From Candidatus Aegiribacteria sp. (GTDB taxonomy: Bacteria; Fermentibacterota; Fermentibacteria; Fermentibacterales; JCC-6): a stretch of 14,569 nucleotides of DNA. The notes beneath the pieces were generated by a model that did no database searches, had not been told where the DNA came from, and was given only the letters and a program-made list of their open reading frames with translations. The position numbers were made by a program, and so were the translations under genes. The DNA lies in NCBI GenBank assembly GCA_030638185.1, contig DAOWFD010000185.1, positions 1 through 14,569 on the forward strand. The letters run 5' to 3'. Of the stretch, positions 6,909 through 13,644 are shown in pieces. Within the stretch, counting starts at the first letter, position 1. The number at the start of each line of letters is the position of its first letter.

Positions 6909-9017
6909 TTGTCCAAAATTCTTGATACCGCAAGTGTCGGTGATTACGATGCCCTGACTGACCTTTGGCTTGAAATCCTCGATGGAGATGTCTCATACGA
7001 TGAAATGATCGGCGTCTTCTCCATTCTTCTCAACAACGGAGAGGATGACCTGGCTACAGAGCTTCTTGAATTGACTATTGACGAAAAGGAAACCGAGAAT
7101 GAAGATGCTTTTTCAGGTTTTCTTGTGAAAGCAGCAGATTTTTTTCGGAAATCAGAGCCTTTAAGGAAATCTCTTATTGAAGTGATCAGGGATAACAACC
7201 TGATGTTTCAGCCCCTCGAACAGTTTCTGAAACTCAGCGGACTCAAGAAGGAAAACGCCGATGTGCAGTCGTCATGGCGAGTGTTCAACTCGCTCATGAA
7301 GTACAGGAAGGGCGGTTATCTGTACCATGGCACCTTCGGTGTCGGACAGATTACAAGGATGAGCCGATCACATGCTACCATTGATTTTCAGAAGGCTCAG
7401 AACCATGACATGAAACTGAACGTTGTCCTTGAATCCACAAGACCGCTGGCTTCCAGTTCCCTGGCAGTTCTCTCCTGGAAGAATCTGGAAGAATTCTCCC
7501 GCCTTTTCAGGGAATGCCCTTCTAAGTTTCTTGAAAGACTCTCCGTAGAATCGCTGGAAAATCCTGGAGAGATATGCATTCAGGATCTCCCCGCTTTTTT
7601 TTCCGGCTCGGAATTCACAGAGGGGGAAGCCTGGAAAATCCTGCGAAAAACGGCAGCTTCAACCGAAGGGTTCGCCGATCTGGGTGCCCGTATCGTACTT
7701 CTGGATGAAAAAGTAGAGTTCCTTGAACGGGTAAAAAAAATTATCAACAGGCGAAGAGAACCCGCCAGAGAAAAGGTAAGAGAGGTTCAGGCTCTGCTGA
7801 AATCCTGCTGCAGCGCTTTCCCTGATGGGCTGACAGATCTGCTGGATGATGTACGCAGTATATCCAGCCCTGAAACAGGTTCTATGTTTGAGCTGTGCTG
7901 GATTCTCAGCGACAGGGGCAAAGAGGAGGAATTCTCTGACATTAAGCACGATCTCATGGAAAGCACTGCCGCCAGAGGGGAGAGAGCCCTTGGGGAAATA
8001 CTTTCTTCCGCATGCAGAAAGGATTATCTTGACCTTTTCTTCTCAGCGCAAACCGAACGAGTAGAAAAAGTAAGGCTGTTGTCCGGACTCAGGCGCTCCC
8101 TCTGGGAACACGCTGCTGCCTTCCTGGAGGAATTCGATCCCGAGCTTCTTTCGGAGTGTATAGGCGATTATCTCTCAAAGCCATCGGAAACTGACAGGTT
8201 CCTCTGGACACTTACGTTTCTTGCTTCTCGCGGGGATAAGTTGGATGACAACCTTGCAGACAATCAGACAGGTCTTTTCCTCGATAACCTGATCTTCTCA
8301 AGCGCTGATACTCAGAAAAAGGTAATTCATCTTCTTACGGGTCCTCTGAAATCGAAGCTGAACAGTTATCTCTCTTCAATCGATACGAGAAAGCTCAGCA
8401 ATTACCTTGACAGTTTCAATTCGAGCGCAACAGCCCTGAATGAGGGACTGTGTCTCATTGTGGGAAGAGAGATATCACGCAGAAAAAGTTCCTCCATTGG
8501 AAAATCTGTAAAGAAGCGCTTCTGGGAATCGGATGCTCTTTTCTCAAGCCTCGGAGCCATCGAACAGCGGGAATCCGACGCCCTCCGGCTGAAACAGACA
8601 GAGATACCCGCTGCAGCTGAAGCCATCGGAGAGGCTGCTTCCCACGGAGATCTTTCCGAGAACGCGGAATACGCCGCTGCGATAGAGAAAAGGGATCTGC
8701 TGCTGGACAGGCTTAACAGATGGATGAAAGAACTTCAGATGTATAGGGTATATCCACCCGATGAAATAACTTCTGACACTGTCAGCCCGGGCATAAGGGT
8801 ACAACTTCAGGAAAGCGGTGGGGCAGAAACGGTGCAGACAATTGATGTCGTGGGTCCGCTGGATGCAGATCCGGAAAATGGAAGAATCAATTACATGGCA
8901 CCCCTTGGGAAAGCTCTTCTGGGAAAATCCATTGGAGACATGGTAGTACTTCCCGGAGATGACAGCAGAGAGTGGAGAGTTACCCGCCTTGAAAGACTCG
9001 ATCTGGTGAAGCGTTGA
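6909..9017 (+). CDS. greA: Long-form transcription elongation factor GreA (large N-terminal extension plus GreA domain)
   Basis: A 702-residue protein whose last 160 or so residues are a complete GreA/GreB unit. A coiled-coil (about 545-615) bears the tip motif GDLSENAEY (580-588), with Asp581 and Glu584 in the positions that coordinate Mg2+ in the RNA polymerase secondary channel. The C-terminal FKBP-like domain includes PLGKALLGKSIGD (665-677). GreA rescues backtracked polymerase by stimulating transcript cleavage. Ordinary GreA is about 158 residues, so some 540 residues are extra: mostly helical and acidic, with a small beta-rich patch GGYLYHGTFGVGQI (135-148) reminiscent of CarD/TRCF polymerase-interacting domains (a by-eye resemblance). 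Long GreA of similar size is known from Chlamydiae. TTG 6909 is preceded by AGGAGG (6899-6904). Transcribed divergently from the Tat gene. Confidence 0.88.
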   Translation: MSKILDTASVGDYDALTDLWLEILDGDVSYDEMIGVFSILLNNGEDDLATELLELTIDEKETENEDAFSGFLVKAADFFRKSEPLRKSLIEVIRDNNLMFQPLEQFLKLSGLKKENADVQSSWRVFNSLMKYRKGGYLYHGTFGVGQITRMSRSHATIDFQKAQNHDMKLNVVLESTRPLASSSLAVLSWKNLEEFSRLFRECPSKFLERLSVESLENPGEICIQDLPAFFSGSEFTEGEAWKILRKTAASTEGFADLGARIVLLDEKVEFLERVKKIINRRREPAREKVREVQALLKSCCSAFPDGLTDLLDDVRSISSPETGSMFELCWILSDRGKEEEFSDIKHDLMESTAARGERALGEILSSACRKDYLDLFFSAQTERVEKVRLLSGLRRSLWEHAAAFLEEFDPELLSECIGDYLSKPSETDRFLWTLTFLASRGDKLDDNLADNQTGLFLDNLIFSSADTQKKVIHLLTGPLKSKLNSYLSSIDTRKLSNYLDSFNSSATALNEGLCLIVGREISRRKSSSIGKSVKKRFWESDALFSSLGAIEQRESDALRLKQTEIPAAAEAIGEAASHGDLSENAEYAAAIEKRDLLLDRLNRWMKELQMYRVYPPDEITSDTVSPGIRVQLQESGGAETVQTIDVVGPLDADPENGRINYMAPLGKALLGKSIGDMVVLPGDDSREWRVTRLERLDLVKR

Positions 9018-9196
9018 CCCGAAAGAAGGAGTACTGGTTACAAGTGGCTATAGAATCGGGATCTGCTGGATTGGAAAAATACATTGTCTTTCAGGGACTT
9101 TCTCTCCGGGAATTGATCAGGGGAAGGATATCTGTTCCTACAGTAGAATTCACTGTATCCGGAACTGAAGGTCAAATGAAGCCGCAATGTCACTAA
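9014..9196 (+). CDS. Possible small protein (60 aa) bridging greA and the sulfotransferase gene
   Basis: An open frame of 60 codons starts at TTG 9014, whose last two bases belong to the greA stop (TTGA overlap), and ends at TAA 9196, 10 bases inside the next gene. GGTGAAG just upstream is a passable ribosome binding site. The product has no membrane segment, signal peptide or motif that I recognise. The overlaps at both ends are what a coupled operon gene would show, but at this length a chance open frame is quite possible. The stretch is otherwise a 169-bp gap between two plus-strand genes. Confidence 0.3.
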   Translation: MTRKKEYWLQVAIESGSAGLEKYIVFQGLSLRELIRGRISVPTVEFTVSGTEGQMKPQCH

Positions 9197-9936
9197 AGAG
9201 AAGCCTTAAGAGAACACTATGGGTTTTCCCCTCCGTTTACTTCATGATACTTCGTATTCTGAGATTTACAGGGCGTTTCGGACTTGTTCCTGCGGATTTT
9301 GTCCCTCCAGAATCGTACAGGACAAATGGACTTGTGAACCGGGAAACCGAACTTGTCATCGAGGGCTTTCCAAGATCCGGAAATTCCTTTGCCGTTACTG
9401 CCATGAGGCTGTCTCAAGAGAGATCTTTGATAATCGCACACCATTTCCACGTACCCGCACAGATCATCTATGCCTGCCGTCACGGTATTCCCGTCCTTGT
9501 AATAATAAGAAAAGCTTCCGATGCAATTATCTCGCAGAAAATAAGAACCTCTTCCGGAAACCTTGAGCAGGCCCTGATGGACTGGATCAGCTTTTACGAA
9601 TGCATCATGCCGTACAGAGATCGTTTCGTTCTTGCCGGATTTGAAGATATCACTGAAGATTTTGGAGTCGTAATTGACAGGATCAATACGAAATTCGGCA
9701 CCTGTTTCAGCTGCTTTATCCATTCGAAGGAAAACTGCGAAGAGGTTTTTAGACGTATCGAGACATGGAGTGTGCATATACACGGAAAGGTTGAAGAGTT
9801 CAGCATAGAGAGACCCTCTTCCGCCAGACAGGAACTCAAGAGGGAGCTGGTCAGGGAACTTGAGTCGGAGAAGTATTCACCGCTCCTTGAGAAAGCAGGC
9901 AGGATTTACAGGGCTTTTATCTCGGGCGGCCTGTAG
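9187..9936 (+). CDS. Sulfotransferase family protein (PAPS-dependent)
   Basis: A 249-residue protein with both signature elements of PAPS sulfotransferases: the 5'-phosphosulfate P-loop in EGFPRSGNSF (59-68) and the 3'-phosphate site in IRKASDAIIS (107-116). The N-terminal 30 residues are basic and then hydrophobic (LWVFPSVYFMILRIL), suggesting membrane association. It would move sulfate from PAPS to a hydroxyl or amine of a glycan, lipid or small molecule. The frame has a TGA at 9166, and ATG 9187 is the only ATG between that stop and the conserved region's N-terminus; its ribosome binding site is weak. Its last 31 bases overlap the convergent second sulfotransferase gene. The adjacent glycosyltransferases point to a glycan acceptor (inference). 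Confidence 0.8.
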   Translation: MSLKRSLKRTLWVFPSVYFMILRILRFTGRFGLVPADFVPPESYRTNGLVNRETELVIEGFPRSGNSFAVTAMRLSQERSLIIAHHFHVPAQIIYACRHGIPVLVIIRKASDAIISQKIRTSSGNLEQALMDWISFYECIMPYRDRFVLAGFEDITEDFGVVIDRINTKFGTCFSCFIHSKENCEEVFRRIETWSVHIHGKVEEFSIERPSSARQELKRELVRELESEKYSPLLEKAGRIYRAFISGGL

Positions 9937-10751
9937 CCATATTTTGTTACTATCAGAGCGTCCCTATTCCCTACCAGGTCCGAGGTAGCACTGTCATAAT
10001 AGAAGGAAAAATCCCTCTTTCTGGTGGAGGGGTTTGTCCTGTTCATTACGATGATTTCATTTCGCAAGCGGGAGTCTATACTTATTCCTGCACTTTCCAG
10101 CAATTCCAGAATTCCATCAGTCAGCTTTTCCGTTCGTAACATGTGCTGGATGATATTCAACCTTCTATCAGTTTCCAGAAGCGTCTCCTGGTTTTGAACG
10201 CTTCCATTGTAGAGATGCTCCACGCTACGGTGGAACAGCCAGCAGTATCGGTAAGTATAGAAACCGGCAAACCGGCTGAGCGGGGATCTGCAGTAGGACT
10301 CCCCGAGATCCCGGCTCCTCTCCGGATCAAGTAAAGCCGAGAGCCACCGCCTGAACAGAACAGGTGATGAGGAATCGGTGTAGACCTCCCGCCAGGGACG
10401 ACGGGAGCGCATTAGTTCGTACAGAAAGTTCGACACGCCTGTGAGGAGAGACGAACGGTATCCGTGGCCCAGAAGTTTTCTTGACCCGGTGAGTTTATTA
10501 TAAAGTACACCTTCCCCATCACATCCGTACGCCCAGATGGATACGTACCAGTCCCAGGGGTTCCTTACCGAGGCTGCTATGATACGATCACTGTGCAGAA
10601 TGGATTCGGGCAGCCTCCCATGCATTTCCCCCTGCCGACCGGGGCAGGTCATCTTCAGAGCTCGTAATACGTGGGAACTGCCTGTTTTCTGAAGTCGTAG
10701 ATAGGCTATCCTGTCAGTAATATAGATCTCTTTCTCCGTTCTCCGCAGCAT
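9906..10751 (-). CDS. Second sulfotransferase, different subfamily (glycan-sulfotransferase type)
   Basis: A 281-residue protein. QKTGSSHV (21-28) matches the 5'-phosphosulfate loop, and SVRNPWDWYVSIW (61-73) the 3'-phosphate site, in the form (RNPWDxYVS) typical of carbohydrate and bacterial polysaccharide sulfotransferases. The tail LIVTKYGYRPPE has the aromatic GY ending common in the family. It is clearly not a close copy of the neighbouring plus-strand sulfotransferase: the P-loop and surrounding residues differ. ATG 10751 has no strong ribosome binding site; the gene starts 16 bases after the glycosyltransferase stop on the same strand, so coupled translation is likely. Both would act in the cytoplasm or at the inner membrane face. 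The acceptor is unknown; a sulfated polysaccharide or glycolipid is the best inference from context. Confidence 0.8.
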   Translation of the reverse strand: MLRRTEKEIYITDRIAYLRLQKTGSSHVLRALKMTCPGRQGEMHGRLPESILHSDRIIAASVRNPWDWYVSIWAYGCDGEGVLYNKLTGSRKLLGHGYRSSLLTGVSNFLYELMRSRRPWREVYTDSSSPVLFRRWLSALLDPERSRDLGESYCRSPLSRFAGFYTYRYCWLFHRSVEHLYNGSVQNQETLLETDRRLNIIQHMLRTEKLTDGILELLESAGISIDSRLRNEIIVMNRTNPSTRKRDFSFYYDSATSDLVGNRDALIVTKYGYRPPEIKAL

Positions 10752-10767
10752 TTCTGCAACATGTAGT

Positions 10768-11805
10768 TTAAATGTTATCGCCGAAAGTTTTTCTCAATAT
10801 CTCGCTGAACTGCTTCCTGGGAATCTCCACTGAATAGTTTTCCAGAACCCACTCCCTTGCCTTCCTTCGTCTGGGCTCAAGTTCGCTCCACTTCTCAACA
10901 GTCTCATTGAGTCTGTCAGCAAGCTCGCGGGGAGATGAGAAAGTATCAACAAGTTCGGGAGCTTCACTGACAATGTGGGTATAAGGTTTAACCAGTGTAT
11001 GCATCCCGCAGGCCATGTACATGTTAACCTTCATCTGATATACAACCTTGTCACGCCTTATTATGGTCGCTACACCCACCTGATATTGTCCGGACAGCCG
11101 CCCTACCTGAAGCCTGGGAACAGGATCAAGGCAGCGAACTTTTCCTCCGGTACTGCGGCAGATTTTTTCTATTCTCTTTCTTGACGGCCCGGTTCCAATT
11201 ATATCCCCCTTCATACTCCTTGAGAGGCATATTCCCTCAATGAAAAGGTCGGGTTCGTGTACTTCATTTATGCAGGTGAGGAGAAGAGCCTTTTCAGGTC
11301 TTACGGCGGGAGCGAAACTGAAGCGAGACAGATCCTGATTATGAGGAATCATTTCCACTCCAGGAACATCCGATCCCTTGCAGGCAGTAGAGAAGAGAGC
11401 TCCCCTGAGGAGCTTCTCCAGAGGAGTGCCTATTATAGAGGGATTTACTTTCGTGTGAAATCTCATGGCGTAGGGCAATCCGGTTCTCTGTACCGAAAAG
11501 CCCATGACTTCATCAAGGCATAGTACGAAATCCGCGTTGAATTTCCAGAACCCCCACCTTACCGCGGATGAAGCAATGGTTTTCCTGAGCAGACCTGCAA
11601 GACGGCGTGGAAGCAGAGAAACATTACTGTCTACCCGCCCGAGGCCCAGCCCCAGGTATTTTACCCCTTCCATGCTGTGAAGACCGGGGTTCGCTTTGGA
11701 TATCACGAAAATAGACTGGTGACTGTCTCCTAACAGGTCAAGGGTTGTTGTCCATCCTCCGGAATACCCGGGAATCGTTCCAGATGAAGCTATCAGAATT
11801 CTCAT
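10768..11805 (-). CDS. Glycosyltransferase, GT-B fold (diverged GT4-like)
   Basis: A 345-residue protein with the shape of a GT-B glycosyltransferase. The N-terminus MRILIASSGTIPGYSGGW has the beta-strand followed by a glycine-rich turn seen in GT4 donors' N-domains, and the C-half contains YQMKVNMYMACGMHTLVKPY, which corresponds to the region where GT4 enzymes read 'K...EyMAcGkPVv'. The usual E-x7-E catalytic pair is not evident, so it is a diverged member and could be inactive or use another arrangement. ATG 11805 is preceded by AAGGAAAAG. It lies 16 bases before the second sulfotransferase gene on the same strand, making a two-gene unit: sugar transfer followed by sulfation is a natural reading, but is inference. 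Confidence 0.7.
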   Translation of the reverse strand: MRILIASSGTIPGYSGGWTTTLDLLGDSHQSIFVISKANPGLHSMEGVKYLGLGLGRVDSNVSLLPRRLAGLLRKTIASSAVRWGFWKFNADFVLCLDEVMGFSVQRTGLPYAMRFHTKVNPSIIGTPLEKLLRGALFSTACKGSDVPGVEMIPHNQDLSRFSFAPAVRPEKALLLTCINEVHEPDLFIEGICLSRSMKGDIIGTGPSRKRIEKICRSTGGKVRCLDPVPRLQVGRLSGQYQVGVATIIRRDKVVYQMKVNMYMACGMHTLVKPYTHIVSEAPELVDTFSSPRELADRLNETVEKWSELEPRRRKAREWVLENYSVEIPRKQFSEILRKTFGDNI

Positions 11806-11972
11806 TCAGTACTTTTCCTTCGGATTATTCTGCGATACATCTGCAGCGTTTCCTTTTCGGCTTCCGATTGGATTAATTCCGCCATACCTTTACATCACTT
11901 CTCCAGCTTGACTTACCTTTTCCCATCGAGGCCCAGTCCCGGTCTCTCGCATCAGCTATTGCGGGAAGTCCT
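11802..11972 (-). pseudogene. Possible 3' remnant of a decayed coding sequence upstream of the GT-B gene
   Basis: In the minus direction a short frame ending at TAA 11873 contains SMGKGKSSWRSDVKVWRN. Shifting frame near 11880 continues with LIQSEAEKETLQMYRRII and RRKSTE, and stops at TGA 11802. That stop overlaps the glycosyltransferase start as ATGA. The helical, charged ending resembles the C-terminal tails of glycosyltransferases or sulfotransferases, and the ATGA junction is typical of a real operon gene end. One base change would join the two frames. Alternatively the 27-codon frame from ATG 11885 is a leader peptide, or all of this is chance. Nothing further upstream is recognisable. 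Confidence 0.22.
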
Positions 11973-12385
11973 CCAGATTGGCATAATTTATATGTATACA
12001 TCAACTTAACGATCATACAACAGGAACTGGTATAGAACAGACTGTACCGAATAATAACAATCCCACTTTCAACTTCCAATGATTAAAAAAGCGTGCTCTG
12101 TGACCGATTCTGTGATGGGAACGCACCGGGCCGGAAGAGTCATCTTCTTCCTATGCTTTTATGCGGTAATTATCAGTCGGGATATCCCTATTATGCTCTT
12201 GCCTGCAAAAGATGGAATGAATGATATTCGCCGTGAAGCACTTTAGCTTTCGGGTGAGAGTCATGCCGGCTTATTGAGGTTGTTCATATTCGAACATTGC
12301 TTGATTTAAACTTGGTTTCAAAGAGACGCTCTCTTCAATAATCGATTAGTTCAAATCCTTCTCCGATGCCGGTCTGGGGGTTCGC
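11806..12385. other. 580-bp stretch without a confident gene between divergent glycan genes
   Basis: This gap separates the minus-strand GT-B gene from the plus-strand GT4 gene. Besides the possible relic at its left edge, it contains a weak minus-strand promoter candidate (TTGTAT, 16 nt, TATACA ending near 11995), a 55-codon plus-strand frame at 12079-12246 with a hydrophobic run VIFFLCFYAVIIS but no ribosome binding site, and a perfect small palindrome at 12321-12335. A minus-strand frame at 11873-12079 (68 codons) shows no domain. No tRNA, transposase or terminal repeat was found. The composition is AT-richer than the flanking genes. Confidence 0.6.
12321..12335. repeat. Small perfect palindrome upstream of the GT4 gene
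   Basis: AAGAGA (12321-12326) and TCTCTT (12330-12335) are exact inverted repeats around CGC, 51 bp before TTG 12386. There is no following T-run. It could be an operator or a leader hairpin, but arms of 6 bp arise by chance fairly often. Confidence 0.3.
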
Positions 12386-13516
12386 TTGAGAATAGGTATT
12401 GATGTCTCACCGCTTTACATGAGCGTATCCGGTATATCGAATTACGTCAGGAATCTGCTGTGGGGGTTCGCTGCAATTGGTAGTGAGCACAGTTTTGTCC
12501 TCTATACCAACGGGCCGGTAACTATTGATCCCCTGCTTCCAGGAAACTTCACAGTACAACTGGTGCGCCTGCCTTTCCCCAGGTTCCAGGCCTGGTTCCA
12601 GCTTGGCCTTCCTGCCAGGCTCCGATATGACGGTGTGGACATCTTTCTCGGTCCATTTCACAGACTACCTCTGCTCTCTGCGGTACCGTCGGTTCTCACC
12701 ATCCACGACCTCTCCGGTCTGGTTCTGAAGGATTACCACCTCCGTAGCGTGGTAGTCCGGAACAGCCTTATCCCCCTGTTTGTCAGAAAAGCCCGCAGGA
12801 TACTGGCGGACTCCTGTTTCACGAGAGACGAAATCGTACGTCTCTTCCCACGAACAGAGAATAGAGTGGATGTAGTCCCCCTGGCCCCGACCCCGGGGCT
12901 GTCCCGCGAGGAGAACAAGGTCTTCCTGAACAGGGTCAGGCAGAGTCTGGGGCTGCCGGACCGGTACATTATTTTCCTGGGTACCCTTGAGCCCCGAAAG
13001 AACCTCTCCATTCTGCTTGAGGCTTACGCTTCTATCGCACACCGAATACCACAGGACCTGGTCCTAGCCGGGAAGATGGGGTGGATGTCCGGTCCCCTTC
13101 TTGAGCTTCTCGAACGTGAGGATATCTGTGAGAGGGTACATCTCACCGGTTTCGTGGAGGACCGGCATCTACCCGCGCTTCTATCCATGGCCGACCTGAT
13201 GGCCTACCCCTCCCTTTACGAGGGCTTCGGCCTACCGGTGGTGGAGGCAATGGCTTGCGGCATCCCGGTTCTGACTTCCTCCGTCTCCTCGCTTCCCGAG
13301 GCCGCCGGAGGAGCGGCCATGCTGGTGAATCCCTCCAGCATAGAGGATGTCGCTGAAAAACTATTGAAGCTCGCCGGAGACGCCGAGTTAAGAGCTATAC
13401 TCAGCGAGAAGGGTCTTGCCAGGGTCTTAGAACTCTCGTGGGAACAGACTGCCCGGATGACGCTCCTGACCTGCAGTCGGGCCATTGGTGGGAGTACCAG
13501 AGGAATATGTAAATGA
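12386..13516 (+). CDS. Glycosyltransferase family 4 (mannosyltransferase-like)
   Basis: A full-length 376-residue GT4 enzyme of the GT-B fold. The N-domain opens MRIGIDVSPLYMSVSGISNYVRN with the SGI-x-Y turn common in WbaZ/mannosyltransferase-like members. The nucleotide-sugar domain shows FLGTLEPRKNLSILLEAY (197-214), VHLTGFV (251-257), and the E-x7-E catalytic signature Glu279-Glu287 in EGFGLPVVE followed by AMACGIPVL. It would transfer a sugar from a nucleotide donor to a lipid-linked or growing polysaccharide at the cytoplasmic membrane face. The start is TTG 12386 with GGGGG 6 nt upstream; conserved sequence begins immediately, so no later start fits. The coding sequence is visibly richer in G+C than genes to its left. 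The next gene, also GT4, lies 128 bp downstream. Confidence 0.92.
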   Translation: MRIGIDVSPLYMSVSGISNYVRNLLWGFAAIGSEHSFVLYTNGPVTIDPLLPGNFTVQLVRLPFPRFQAWFQLGLPARLRYDGVDIFLGPFHRLPLLSAVPSVLTIHDLSGLVLKDYHLRSVVVRNSLIPLFVRKARRILADSCFTRDEIVRLFPRTENRVDVVPLAPTPGLSREENKVFLNRVRQSLGLPDRYIIFLGTLEPRKNLSILLEAYASIAHRIPQDLVLAGKMGWMSGPLLELLEREDICERVHLTGFVEDRHLPALLSMADLMAYPSLYEGFGLPVVEAMACGIPVLTSSVSSLPEAAGGAAMLVNPSSIEDVAEKLLKLAGDAELRAILSEKGLARVLELSWEQTARMTLLTCSRAIGGSTRGICK

Positions 13517-13644
13517 ATCCATTAGCATTATAATTATTAAGAGATACCAGAAGAGGATTCGACAGCTATCGCCATGTAATATTCCTCAATGAATTGTATG
13601 AAACGCAGCGGAGCTGTCACACATACCTGAGATGAAAGGGCTAT

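Noticed and set aside
9217..9783. 188-codon open frame on the minus strand.
   Set aside because: It lies fully antisense to the sulfotransferase gene, whose PAPS-binding motifs are clear; the antisense product has no recognisable domain.
12349..12357. GTTCAAATC resembling a tRNA T-loop.
   Set aside because: The flanking bases do not form a T-stem, and no acceptor or anticodon arm can be built around it.
12375..12472. Exact 12-mer TGGGGGTTCGCT occurring at 12375-12386 and again at 12461-12472.
   Set aside because: Only two copies, one spanning a ribosome binding site and one inside coding sequence, with no shared flanks; likely coincidence.
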